A stretch of 64,000 bases of DNA from Ectobacillus funiculus (GTDB lineage Bacteria > Bacillota > Bacilli > Bacillales > Bacillaceae_G). The position numbers and the translations under genes are program-made. Positions 19,125 through 28,090 of the stretch are shown piece after piece; positions within the stretch are counted from its first letter, which is position 1; each line of letters starts with the position of its first letter. The stretch lies in assembly GCF_004138295.1 (NCBI RefSeq), contig NZ_SCFM01000002.1:1-64000 (forward strand). Reading direction: 5' to 3'. Under the pieces are notes generated by a model. That model ran no database searches. It had not been told where the DNA came from and saw only the letters and a list, made by a program, of their open reading frames with translations.

Positions 19125-20555
19125 ATGAGTCTAGAAGCTTTAAATAAACAAGTAAAAATGGATCTTTCCTATCTTGCATTCGGCAGGGAAGATTGGGTTC
19201 ATCCGACCCAGCATTCTGAGGGTCACGTGTATGATGTGGTCATTGTCGGTGGCGGCCAATCTGGTTTAGGTACAGCTTTTGGTCTTCTGCGTGAACGAAT
19301 ATCTAATATTCTTATTATTGATGAAAATCGTGAAGGCTATGAAGGGCCATGGGTAACCTATGCCCGTATGGCGACGCTGCGTACACCGAAGCATTTGACT
19401 TCTATTGACCTTGGGGTTCCTTCTCTGACTTTTCGTTCCTGGTGGGAAGCGCAATTTGGAGAAAAGGGTTGGGAGGCTGTAGATAAAATCCCGCGAGGTG
19501 ATTGGATGAACTATCTGCGCTGGTATCGGAAGGTTCTCAATCTGCCCGTTGTTAACGAAGTAAAGTTGAAGCTTATTGAGCCTATCGAAGAAGGGCTTCA
19601 CCGACTGCATATTGAAGGGGCGGGAGCAACGTCCAGTGTAGTATTGGCACGCAAGGTCATTTTGGCTACTGGTATTCAGGGCGGTGGTGAATGGCATGTA
19701 CCGCCGATGATTTCTGAAAAATTACCTCGTCATCTTTATGCCCACACTTCTGAAGCTATTGATTTTAAGGCGCTGAAGGGCAAGAAGATTGCTATTTTAG
19801 GTGGCGGTGCCTCAGCCTTTGATAATGCCAATTTCGCATTATCAGAAGGTGTGGCTGAGGCGCATGTGTTCGTTCGCCGCAAGGAGCTGCCGCGCATTAA
19901 TCCAATTCGCCAGATGGAGGGTTCAGGCCTCATTGAACGTTTCCCCGCCCTTCCTGATGCTGATAAATATGCCGTTATCGCTCATTTCTTTAAGCATAAT
20001 CAGCCCCCTACGAATGATACCTTTGCACGCGCAGCTTCATGGCCTGGCTTTAATCTGCACTTAGGTGCGCCATGGCTTAAAGTCGATACAAAAGGTGAAG
20101 GCACAGTGGTGACTACGCCTCAGGGGGAATTTACTTTTGATTTTCTAATCATTAGCACTGGTCTTGTCACCGATCCAGCCTTGCGTCCGGAGCTGAAGCT
20201 TTTCGAAAGCGATATTGCTCGCTGGGGCGATCGTTATCAGGCGCCAGCGGAAATCGCTAATCAGATGCTTGATGCGCATCCTTATCTCAGCCCCGGCTTT
20301 GCTTTCACAAGCCGCGATGAGAAGGGTAAAAAGCGTCTGCATGGGCTGTTTGCTTTTAATTATTCAGCCTTAATTAGCTGCGGTATCTCGGCCTCTGCAC
20401 TTTCAGGTATGAGATATGGGATACCTAAGCTTGTGTCAGCGGTGGCAGATCAGCTTTTCCTCGATGATCGCGAAGACATTCTGGGAAACTTCTTTGCTTA
20501 TAGTGAGACTGAATTTGTTGGTGAATGGACAAAAAGGAATGTGATTGAAGCTTAG
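19125..20555 (+). CDS. FAD/NAD(P)H-dependent oxidoreductase, candidate urate hydroxylase
   Basis: 476 residues. An N-terminal FAD-binding Rossmann motif (VVIVGGGQSGLG), a second dinucleotide motif (KKIAILGGGASAFDNA) and ATG-type IILATGIQGGG and IISTGL segments give the architecture of flavin monooxygenases with two nucleotide sites. It follows UraD and HIU hydrolase at the place where uricase is expected. A flavoprotein urate hydroxylase unrelated to HpxO (HpyO) is described from Xanthomonas, and this could be of that kind; that is inference. Codon use looks more GC-rich (many CGC, GGC, CTG) than its neighbours, which may reflect transfer. I start at 19125 behind GAGAGGG rather than 19104. 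Confidence 0.75.
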   Translation: MSLEALNKQVKMDLSYLAFGREDWVHPTQHSEGHVYDVVIVGGGQSGLGTAFGLLRERISNILIIDENREGYEGPWVTYARMATLRTPKHLTSIDLGVPSLTFRSWWEAQFGEKGWEAVDKIPRGDWMNYLRWYRKVLNLPVVNEVKLKLIEPIEEGLHRLHIEGAGATSSVVLARKVILATGIQGGGEWHVPPMISEKLPRHLYAHTSEAIDFKALKGKKIAILGGGASAFDNANFALSEGVAEAHVFVRRKELPRINPIRQMEGSGLIERFPALPDADKYAVIAHFFKHNQPPTNDTFARAASWPGFNLHLGAPWLKVDTKGEGTVVTTPQGEFTFDFLIISTGLVTDPALRPELKLFESDIARWGDRYQAPAEIANQMLDAHPYLSPGFAFTSRDEKGKKRLHGLFAFNYSALISCGISASALSGMRYGIPKLVSAVADQLFLDDREDILGNFFAYSETEFVGEWTKRNVIEA

Positions 20556-20674
20556 CCGGCATACGTTCAATAATCACATACGGATGAGGAGCCAACGCGC
20601 AGTTTACACGGGACTAAGACGTTGTTTGAAGGTACAATTACCGGAATTTATATGAATATATCTAAATATTACTT

Positions 20675-20714
20675 GGAATAAGCAGGCGGGTTTAATTTCT
20701 CGCCTGCTTATTCT
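20675..20714 (+). terminator. Terminator after the urate operon
   Basis: Stem GAATAAGCAGGCG / CGCCTGCTTATTC. Repeat copy F begins about five bases later. Confidence 0.8.
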
Positions 20715-20718
20715 GTAC

Positions 20719-20852
20719 CACTGTATGAAAGTATAAATTTCCAGATATCAGCGAATTCGACGTAGCAGGAAATGTTAGGAATACAGTGTAAGTGCAACTA
20801 CGCCTCTGTCTTCGCCCAAGGGCAGGGCTCGCCAATCGGCGAGTTTTCTTTA
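20719..20852 (+). repeat. Dispersed repeat, copy F (full length)
   Basis: CACTGTATGAAAGTATAAAT, GCGAATTCGACGTAGCAGGA, GTGCAACTACGCCTCTGTCT, and the hairpin GCTCGCCAATCGGCGAG plus TTTTCTTTA. It lies between the operon terminator and the convergent pucR gene. Confidence 0.85.
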
Positions 20853-20875
20853 TATTTAACACCATTGCTGCCGGA

Positions 20876-22504
20876 TCAAGAAAGCTGGTTGTTCCCCTGG
20901 ATTAAAGCTTTAATTCTAAAAGCGAGCCGCAATCGTAGCGTTTCATCTGCATCTTTTACACTTCTTCCAATGATTTCTTCGCATTTTTCCAGACGATAAA
21001 TGACAGTATTGCGGTGTACATATAACCGTTTTGCTGTTTCTGCTAACTCACAATGTGTTTCTAAATAAACAGATAAAGTCTGAAGCAGTAATTCATGATC
21101 CTTTTTTGGGTCATTGGCAAATGCTTGGAAGGTGTCTGTATAAAACTTTTTTAACGGATCATAAGGAACCAGTCGTAAGATTTCCGGAACTCCCTTAGGC
21201 TGATACATTTCAATGAATTTTTTTCTTCCTGACATACTGCCATAATATAAGGTATCTGTCGCTTCCTTATAGGAGATAGGAATATGAAGGAATTGCTGTG
21301 CATAATTACTAATGCCAAAGGAAATATCCTCTTGGAAGTGGGCTGCAATTTTAGTTTGTATGACCTTTAAAAGCGAAAGGAACGATTGTTCAATGTCCTT
21401 CCAGCTATCTTTTATTTGCATAAGTAAGATGTATGAATGATCAAGTGTAAAAAGGTGAATTTTTTGATGGAACAGCTGTAATTCTGACTCGATTGTATCG
21501 TAAATCAATTCTTGCTCCGATTGATATTGTATAAACGAAATATGCTTCTCCTTGTTATCTAACCTACCTACTGCACAAACATACCGTTGTTCATTTACTA
21601 ACCCAAACTCTCTTCCGCGGCTAATTACTTCCTCGTTTGTAGAAAATGAACCATTAATGAAATTTGTAAAAAACTCATTTTGGAGACGTCTTGTATTTTG
21701 TTTTAATGCATTTTCTTTCATTAATTCAAATGCAATGACGTTTGTCGCTTGCTCAACAGTTAAGATAGTTGAACGGTTTGATAAAGGGATAAATCCTAAT
21801 ACACATAGGTAGCTGGACTGTCTATGTGTGTGAACAGGAAAAAGTGTGATTGTCTCTCGATCCCTAGTTAAGGAGAAGGTAGACATTGTTGTTTTTGAAA
21901 GCTGAAAATGATGTTCGCTTGTGAGTAATGTCTCCAATTGCTTAAAGAGAGAAGTATCATAATTATCATTGGCAGTTGCACGAAAATGATGATCTAGCAG
22001 TATAACAGGTAAGCGAATAAGCGAAGACAAACTTTCAAGGATTTTATGTACACCCTGTCCGCTGATAATAAGCTGACTAAATTGTTGATGGGCTTGCATT
22101 GCGTTATGCAGCTCATTTGTCCGAATATCAAGAATATAACTCAAGGATTTATTGATAATATCTCCCAGTGAAGTCTGGAGAGGAAGTTCTAAGAGTGGAA
22201 ATTGCAGTTCATTTGCAAATGAAATAGCCGCTTCAGGTATTTCATTTAAAAAGCGCTTTGTTTTAATTCCTAACCCTGAACAGCCTTGTTTCTCCATCTC
22301 TTTAATCAGCTGTAATAATGAATCAAGATCATCTTTGAAATGAAAGGCTGTTGTTACGAGTAATTCATTTTTCTTTAGAAAATGAATGATATCGGGGGCA
22401 TCCATCATGTTTACCGTATTCACTTCACGTTCAGTTCCTTGTTTTCCGGCCAGCAGGGCGGTTCCTTTAAAGATAGGAAGAGACAATAGTTCACTTAATT
22501 TCAT
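20876..22504 (-). CDS. pucR: PucR-family purine catabolism regulator
   Basis: 542 residues. The N-terminal purine catabolism regulatory domain (LPIFKGTALLAGKQGTEREV, MMDAPDIIHFLKKNELLVTT) leads through a GGDEF-like central region to the C-terminal PucR helix-turn-helix (THCELAETAKRLYVHRNTVI, YRLEKCEEIIGRSV). The start at 22504 is preceded by AAAGGAG. In B. subtilis PucR activates puc genes in response to allantoin-pathway metabolites. Here it is divergent from the allantoate amidohydrolase gene, as expected for a local activator. Confidence 0.93.
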   Translation of the reverse strand: MKLSELLSLPIFKGTALLAGKQGTEREVNTVNMMDAPDIIHFLKKNELLVTTAFHFKDDLDSLLQLIKEMEKQGCSGLGIKTKRFLNEIPEAAISFANELQFPLLELPLQTSLGDIINKSLSYILDIRTNELHNAMQAHQQFSQLIISGQGVHKILESLSSLIRLPVILLDHHFRATANDNYDTSLFKQLETLLTSEHHFQLSKTTMSTFSLTRDRETITLFPVHTHRQSSYLCVLGFIPLSNRSTILTVEQATNVIAFELMKENALKQNTRRLQNEFFTNFINGSFSTNEEVISRGREFGLVNEQRYVCAVGRLDNKEKHISFIQYQSEQELIYDTIESELQLFHQKIHLFTLDHSYILLMQIKDSWKDIEQSFLSLLKVIQTKIAAHFQEDISFGISNYAQQFLHIPISYKEATDTLYYGSMSGRKKFIEMYQPKGVPEILRLVPYDPLKKFYTDTFQAFANDPKKDHELLLQTLSVYLETHCELAETAKRLYVHRNTVIYRLEKCEEIIGRSVKDADETLRLRLAFRIKALIQGNNQLS

Positions 22505-22556
22505 TCTATGTTTTTCTCCTTTGTAGAATATGTTTAAGTGTATCATATTTTAATTA

Positions 22557-22569
22557 GAACTTTAGTTAA
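22557..22569 (+). promoter_or_regulatory. Possible PucR box
   Basis: GAACTTTAGTTAA differs at two positions from the B. subtilis PucR box WWWCNTTGGTTAA as I recall it, and lies between pucR and pucF. Weak. Confidence 0.25.
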
Positions 22570-22716
22570 TATAAACAAAAAAATGATGGAATGTTCTACA
22601 TTTCTGTAAATGCTTTTGCTCATTATTTATTTTACAATTAGTTTAGATTTTCTGACATGTTAATATATGTAACAATTCATGATAGAAAAAGAGTTTTGAG
22701 AATAGGGGGGATTAGG

Positions 22717-23964
22717 TTGGGTATAGGTGAAAAGAAGCCACTCGCCTTATTCACACAAATCGAAGAGATGGTAGAGTGGTTAGCTTCCTTCGGAAAAAGT
22801 CAAAGCAATGGAGTTACACGCCAACTATATTCAAAAGAATGGCAGGCTGCCCAACAAGCAGTTGAAAAACGGATGGAAGAAGCGGGACTTCGTGCATACT
22901 ATGACGATGTTGGGAATTTATTCGGCAGATTAGCTGGAAGACAAGAAAATGCCTCTACTATTTTGACAGGATCTCATATTGATACTGTTATAGATGGAGG
23001 GAAGTATGACGGAGCCTACGGGATCATTGCTAGTTTAATCGCTGTAGAATATTTATATAAGCATTACGGATTGCCCCGAAAAAATATAGAGGTCGTTTCT
23101 TTATGTGAAGAAGAGGGGAGCCGTTTCCCGATGACATATTGGGGTTCGGGAAGTATCGCCGGGATCAAATCGTTTGCAGATATTCAAGATTTGAAGGATG
23201 CAAACGGAATGCCTTTTGTGGAGGCTATGCGGCAAGCAGGGTTTGGCCAAGGGAAATACCCACAGCCAAGGCGAGATGATTTGGATTGTTTTATTGAACT
23301 GCATATAGAACAAGGAGAGGTATTAGAACGAGAAGGAAAATCCATTGGAGTTGTTAGTCATATTGTCGGACAGAGGAGATATAATGTCACAGTGATTGGA
23401 GAAAGCAACCATGCTGGTACAACACCAATGGGGTGGCGTAAAGACGCGATGCATACGGCAGCTGAACTGATTCAGGTACTCATGCAAAGAGCGAAGGAAA
23501 CATCTCCTGAGCTTGTTACTACAGTAGGTCAAATGTCTGTAGAACCCAATATATCAAATGTTATTCCAAGAAAGGTAACATTTAGTATGGATATTCGTCA
23601 TAGTGATGAACAGGTTCTGTTTGAATTTTGTGAAGCTGTATGTAAAGAATTTAAATTGATTACAAGCAAGCATCACACTGAATTCAGTATTTACAATTGG
23701 ATGAATGAAAAGCCAGTGAAAATGTGTGAAAGGTTAAACAAAATTTCAGAGTCCATTTTAGGGAGAGAAGGAATACCGTTTAAGAAAATGACAAGCGGTG
23801 CTGGTCATGACTCCCAAGTGTTTGGACAGTTCTGTCCAACCTCTTTATTGTTTGTACCAAGTCATAAAGGAATTAGTCATTCGCCATATGAGTTTACAAG
23901 GACAGAAGATTTAGAGAAAGGTATTCAATTATTAATAAAGGTTTTATATGAGCTAGCGTACTAG
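22717..23964 (+). CDS. pucF: Allantoate amidohydrolase (M20 family)
   Basis: Hydrolyses allantoate to ureidoglycine, CO2 and ammonia using two metal ions. M20 landmarks: TGSHIDTVIDGGKYDG with the His/Asp ligands, CEEEGSRFP with the catalytic Glu pair, IELHIEQGEVLE and SGAGHDSQ near the C-terminus. The start is probably the TTG at 22717, six bases after GGGGGG, giving 415 residues, which fits the family. An in-frame ATG at 22657 has no ribosome binding site. pucG follows after 13 bases. Confidence 0.92.
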   Translation: MGIGEKKPLALFTQIEEMVEWLASFGKSQSNGVTRQLYSKEWQAAQQAVEKRMEEAGLRAYYDDVGNLFGRLAGRQENASTILTGSHIDTVIDGGKYDGAYGIIASLIAVEYLYKHYGLPRKNIEVVSLCEEEGSRFPMTYWGSGSIAGIKSFADIQDLKDANGMPFVEAMRQAGFGQGKYPQPRRDDLDCFIELHIEQGEVLEREGKSIGVVSHIVGQRRYNVTVIGESNHAGTTPMGWRKDAMHTAAELIQVLMQRAKETSPELVTTVGQMSVEPNISNVIPRKVTFSMDIRHSDEQVLFEFCEAVCKEFKLITSKHHTEFSIYNWMNEKPVKMCERLNKISESILGREGIPFKKMTSGAGHDSQVFGQFCPTSLLFVPSHKGISHSPYEFTRTEDLEKGIQLLIKVLYELAY

Positions 23965-23977
23965 GGAGGGAAAAGGA

Positions 23978-25219
23978 ATGAAAGCTTTTCAAGAAATAAA
24001 TTCACCATTACGAACAATTATGACTCCGGGACCTGTGGAGGTCGATCCAAGAGTGTTGCGTGCGATGAGTACTCCAATCCTTGGACAGTTTGACCCGGCT
24101 TTTACGCAAATGATGAATGAAACGATGGAGATGCTTCGTCAAGTGTTTCAAACAAAAAACCAATGGGCGTTTCCAATTGACGGAACATCTCGAGCTGGTC
24201 TCGAAGCTGTATTATGCAGCGTAATAGAGCCAGGGGATAAAGTGTTGATTCCTATCTTTGGTAGATTTGGATATTTATTAACAGAAATTGCTGAGCGCAA
24301 TGGGGCAGAAATCCACACTATCGAATGTAAGTGGGGAGAAGTATTTGATCAAGAGGAAATCATTAATGAAATTAAAAGGGTAAAACCAAAAGTGCTTGCG
24401 ATTGTCCATGGTGAAACATCAACTGGCTGTATGCAGCCACTGGACAAGATTGGGCCTGCTTGTCGGGAACTTGATGTATTATGTGTTGTCGATGCGGTCG
24501 CAACGATTGGCGGAACAGAAGTAAAGGTAGACGAATGGCAGCTCGATGCGGTGATCGGGGGAACGCAAAAATGCCTGTCTGTTCCCTCTGGTATGGCTCC
24601 TATCACGTACAATGACCGTGTGGAGCGAGTGCTTTCTGCTAGAAAGAAAGTGGAAAGAGGTGTTGCGCAGGAACAGGACAGAAGAAGTGTTCAACAGCCA
24701 ATTCGCAGTAATTACTTTGATTTAAGCCAATTGCAGGACTACTGGGGACCAAGAAGATTAAATCATCACACAGAAGCGACCTCAATGCTTTACGCATTAC
24801 GGGAAGGAGTGCGGATTGTTTTACAAGAGGGGCTGGAGGAACGATTTGACAGACATCGTTTGCACGAGAAGGCACTTATAGAAGGCATTAAAGCTATGGG
24901 CTTGAAATTATTTAATGATATATCTTGGAAGCTGCCAATGGTCACATGTGTTACAATTCCAGACGGCGTTGATGGAGAGTCAGTGAGAACGATGCTGCTC
25001 GAGCAGTTTGGCATAGAGATTGCCAGCTCATTTGGTCCGCTTCACGGGAAAATCTGGAGAATTGGAACGATGGGATATAGCTGCCGGAAAGAAAATATTT
25101 TATTTGTTTTGGCCGCTCTTGAGGCTGTACTGATTCGTCATAATGCATCCATTCAAATTGGAGAAGGCGTACAAGCGGCGCTGAATGTATATGAATTGCC
25201 GAATCTAGCAGTCAAGTAA
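23978..25219 (+). CDS. pucG: (S)-ureidoglycine--glyoxylate aminotransferase
   Basis: PLP enzyme converting ureidoglycine and glyoxylate to oxalurate and glycine. 413 residues, fold type I. The PLP lysine is Lys198 in VIGGTQKCLS and the cofactor Asp172 is in CVVDAVATIGG. MTPGPVEVDPRVL and TPILGQFDP at the N-terminus follow the alanine:glyoxylate aminotransferase group to which PucG belongs. RBS GGGAGGGAAAAGGA; tightly linked to pucF. The terminator at 25251 follows. Confidence 0.93.
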   Translation: MKAFQEINSPLRTIMTPGPVEVDPRVLRAMSTPILGQFDPAFTQMMNETMEMLRQVFQTKNQWAFPIDGTSRAGLEAVLCSVIEPGDKVLIPIFGRFGYLLTEIAERNGAEIHTIECKWGEVFDQEEIINEIKRVKPKVLAIVHGETSTGCMQPLDKIGPACRELDVLCVVDAVATIGGTEVKVDEWQLDAVIGGTQKCLSVPSGMAPITYNDRVERVLSARKKVERGVAQEQDRRSVQQPIRSNYFDLSQLQDYWGPRRLNHHTEATSMLYALREGVRIVLQEGLEERFDRHRLHEKALIEGIKAMGLKLFNDISWKLPMVTCVTIPDGVDGESVRTMLLEQFGIEIASSFGPLHGKIWRIGTMGYSCRKENILFVLAALEAVLIRHNASIQIGEGVQAALNVYELPNLAVK

Positions 25220-25250
25220 AAATAAAAGTAATTGGTTTTAAATTTAAAAT

Positions 25251-25288
25251 TGCAAAAAGATTCCGGCGGCATCCGGGATCTTTTTGCA
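25251..25288 (+). terminator. Terminator after pucFG
   Basis: Stem TGCAAAAAGATTCCGG / CCGGGATCTTTTTGCA with loop CGGCAT; the T-run is inside the right arm. Confidence 0.75.
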
Positions 25289-25386
25289 CAGAATGAACAC
25301 ACCCTTTTCTTCGCAATGACTTGGAAGCGATTTGAAGGCGGTTATTTTTTATATTTTTCCAAGGGTATAGTATAGAAGGTGAACTT

Positions 25387-26736
25387 ATGAAAACGTTATT
25401 TAAAATGGAACATTGGCTTGCCGGGTTACAATGGCTGTTTTTTCTTTTCACCAATACAGTTGTAATTCCTATTACTGTAGGAGCCGCTTTTCAGCTTCCG
25501 CAAGGCAAAATTATCGCTCTCATTCAATTCTCGTTCTTTTTTACGGGGGTAGCTTGTATGTTACAAGCAGTTTTGGGACATAAACGAGCCGTGATGGAGG
25601 GACAATCCGGATTGTGGTGGGGAGTCATTTTAAGTCTTTGTTACACAGCACCTTCTCAAGGCTTGTCATTAACTGCTCTTGGGGGAAGTTTGGCTGTTGG
25701 CATTATGATTTCTGGGCTCATCACGATGCTTATCGGACTGAGCGGCCTTTCACAGCACATTTCGAAGCTGTTTACCCCTGGTGTAATGGCTGTATTTATG
25801 TTTCTGCTAGGATGCAGATTAAATATAATCTTTCTCAAGGGAATGTTAGGGATTCCTTTTGGGACTCACTCAGAATCAGCACATATTGATTTGTCCCTGT
25901 TCTTGCTATCCAGTGCTGTTGTCATTGCTGTTATTGTGTTCAGCGTTAAAGCACCTCCTGTATTGAGCAGATATTCATTGTTAATCGGAATCATTGTGGG
26001 ATGGATCTTGTTTGATTTGTTGTTTAATAACAAGGAAGGCATCGATATTGCCGGAGAAATAAGCATTGAGTTATTTCCTCTTGGTGCGCCTAGTCTGGAT
26101 ATAGGGGTTATCGTTATAGCCATTGCTGCGGGTCTCATTAACACGTCCAATACTTTTGGAGCGCTAAAGGGTACCGATGAGATTTATAAAACAACGTCGA
26201 CTGCAAAGCAATATGGAAGGTCATTTACGATCAGCGGGTTATTCGCCATTATTGCGGGATTATTTGGGATGGTTCCTTATGCTCCGTATGTATCCTCCAT
26301 TGGTTTTCTGAACCAAACTAAAATTTCGGAGAGACTCCCTTTTATCATTGGCGGTGGAATGTTTATGCTAATGGGACTAATTCCGGCTATCGCGGGGGTA
26401 ATGGCAAGGCTTCCTTTAAGTGTTGGAAGTGCAGTTTTATTTGTTACCTATCTACGCTTGCTGCATACATCACTTCAGTATTTTGCACAAATTCACTTAA
26501 GTACGGACAATATTTACCGTTTGGCGGCTCCGTTATTTATTGGAATTATTTTTATGTCATTTCCTTTATCTTATTTCGAAACCGTTCCTAGTGTTTTGCG
26601 ACCGTTATTCAGTAATGGGTTATTAGTCGGGATTTTATTATCTCTTTTGCTAGAAAATATTCGTTTTAAATCGTTAGGTACAAGAAAAAATCAAGATCGC
26701 ATGAAAGAGCTTGTTCAAGAAGGGAAGTCAATTTGA
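25387..26736 (+). CDS. pucJ: Second NCS2 purine permease, probable uric acid uptake
   Basis: 449 residues, the length of B. subtilis PucJ. It begins with an LAGLQWLFFLFTNTVVIPIT segment rather than the FQHV of PucK, and carries NCS2-type blocks (LINTSNTFGALKGTDEIYKT, GMVPYAPYVSSIGF). More divergent than the permease at 16868; xanthine or urate are the likely substrates, inferred from its place between pucG and pucH. In B. subtilis two paralogous urate permeases (PucJ, PucK) are likewise needed. Confidence 0.8.
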   Translation: MKTLFKMEHWLAGLQWLFFLFTNTVVIPITVGAAFQLPQGKIIALIQFSFFFTGVACMLQAVLGHKRAVMEGQSGLWWGVILSLCYTAPSQGLSLTALGGSLAVGIMISGLITMLIGLSGLSQHISKLFTPGVMAVFMFLLGCRLNIIFLKGMLGIPFGTHSESAHIDLSLFLLSSAVVIAVIVFSVKAPPVLSRYSLLIGIIVGWILFDLLFNNKEGIDIAGEISIELFPLGAPSLDIGVIVIAIAAGLINTSNTFGALKGTDEIYKTTSTAKQYGRSFTISGLFAIIAGLFGMVPYAPYVSSIGFLNQTKISERLPFIIGGGMFMLMGLIPAIAGVMARLPLSVGSAVLFVTYLRLLHTSLQYFAQIHLSTDNIYRLAAPLFIGIIFMSFPLSYFETVPSVLRPLFSNGLLVGILLSLLLENIRFKSLGTRKNQDRMKELVQEGKSI

Positions 26737-26818
26737 AATCACTGAAACATCGTTAAGAGGAAGCGTTATAAAAATATCGGACAAATCATATTTTACGATT
26801 CGGATAAGGAGAATGGAT

Positions 26819-27679
26819 ATGAAGCTAGCAACAGTGAAAGTAAATGGTGAAGAAACTGCTGCAATCATTTCTGATAATCAGACGATTTTGATGCAAACAA
26901 TCAATGAGCTGGAGAGTAAAGATTGGAGCACGGATCTTTTTCAGATTTTACAGAAAGAGCAATTAACGGAAATAAATCTTTGGTACAAGGAAGAGGGACA
27001 AAAGAAATTGCGTCATTTTCCTCATATTTCGGATGAAAACATAAGTTATGCACCGCTTTATCGCATCCCTAGAAAAATACTAGGTGTAGGCATGAACTAT
27101 CTGGAAAAAGCAATTGAGTTATCAGGTAAACCACCTGAGGAAGAACCAGTTATTTTTATGAAGCCAGATACTAGTCTGATTGGTCCTGAAGAGGTTATTA
27201 AACTGCCTTCTCAGTTCGGTAAAGTAACAGCCGAGGCAGAACTTGGGATTATTATTGGGAAAACATGCAAAAATGTGAAAGAACAGGATGCCTACAGCGT
27301 TGTAGCTGGTTTTACTACCACTTTAGATATGACTGCAAAGGATATTCATGCAAAGAATCCCCGCTATTTGCAGCGATCAAAAAGCTTTGATACTTTCTTC
27401 AGTTTTGGGCCATATTTCATAACTGCTGATGAGTTTCCTGAGATAAAGGATCTTACTGTAGAAACGGTTTTAAATGGAGAAGTGCACCATCATAACGTTG
27501 TTGCAAATATGATTTATCCGCCAGAGTGGATTGTGTCGTTTTTCTCTCACATTATGACATTATATCCAGGTGATATTATTATGACTGGTACACCTGGGTC
27601 TGTGGTGATTCGCGACGGGGATGTTGTTGAGTGTCACATTGATAGATTCAAATCCTTGCAAAACCCTGTTTCAGTATAG
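26819..27679 (+). CDS. Fumarylacetoacetate hydrolase (FAH) family protein
   Basis: 286 residues from the ATG at 26819, seven bases after AAGGAG. The FAH fold is clear: KILGVGMNYLEKAIE, the PVIFMKPDTSLIGPEE segment, the acidic metal ligands of AEAELGIIIGK, AGFTTTLDMTAKD, and YPGDIIMTGTPGSVV. Family members hydrolyse or decarboxylate dioxo acids, and some are annotated as ureidoglycolate lyase. In the middle of the puc cluster, 82 bases after pucJ, it may act on a late ureide such as oxalurate or ureidoglycolate. That is inference. Confidence 0.8.
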   Translation: MKLATVKVNGEETAAIISDNQTILMQTINELESKDWSTDLFQILQKEQLTEINLWYKEEGQKKLRHFPHISDENISYAPLYRIPRKILGVGMNYLEKAIELSGKPPEEEPVIFMKPDTSLIGPEEVIKLPSQFGKVTAEAELGIIIGKTCKNVKEQDAYSVVAGFTTTLDMTAKDIHAKNPRYLQRSKSFDTFFSFGPYFITADEFPEIKDLTVETVLNGEVHHHNVVANMIYPPEWIVSFFSHIMTLYPGDIIMTGTPGSVVIRDGDVVECHIDRFKSLQNPVSV

Positions 27680-27702
27680 GGCGGAAGATATACAGTATCG
27701 AG

Positions 27703-27740
27703 GACAAACCAAGCGTTTTTTAAATGCTTGGTTTGTTTGC
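27703..27740 (+). terminator. Terminator after FAH-family gene
   Basis: Stem ACAAACCAAGC / GCTTGGTTTGT with a T/A loop. Confidence 0.75.
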
Positions 27741-27743
27741 TTG

Positions 27744-27772
27744 CACTTTAAGAAGGTGTAATTTTTGCCTAG
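27744..27772 (+). repeat. Dispersed repeat, copy G (5' fragment)
   Basis: CACTTTAAGAAGGTGTAATT and TTTGCCTAG only. The rest of the gap to pucH (27773-28090) is AT-rich and holds no other feature I can name. Confidence 0.5.
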
Positions 27773-28090
27773 TTTTTTGATTTCATATTTGTTATGCACC
27801 CTTAATGTCAGATAATATAACAATTTTCATGTTTTTTAGTTAAAAGGTACAATGGAAAAATAAAAAATTCACATTTCGTCTAATGAAATAACAGAATAGA
27901 AGCGATAAAATATAAAATATAAGTAATGTTTTATTACGTAAATAAGTAATTTTATATAACATTCAGTTTTAAGGGAATCGAAAAGAAGTAGAAATCTAGT
28001 CCGGTTTTAGACTGAAAATGTATGTTGTGATTGGAATGTGCAAAAATGATTTTCATTAAAATATAATCTTATTGATAAGGAGAAATGTGC

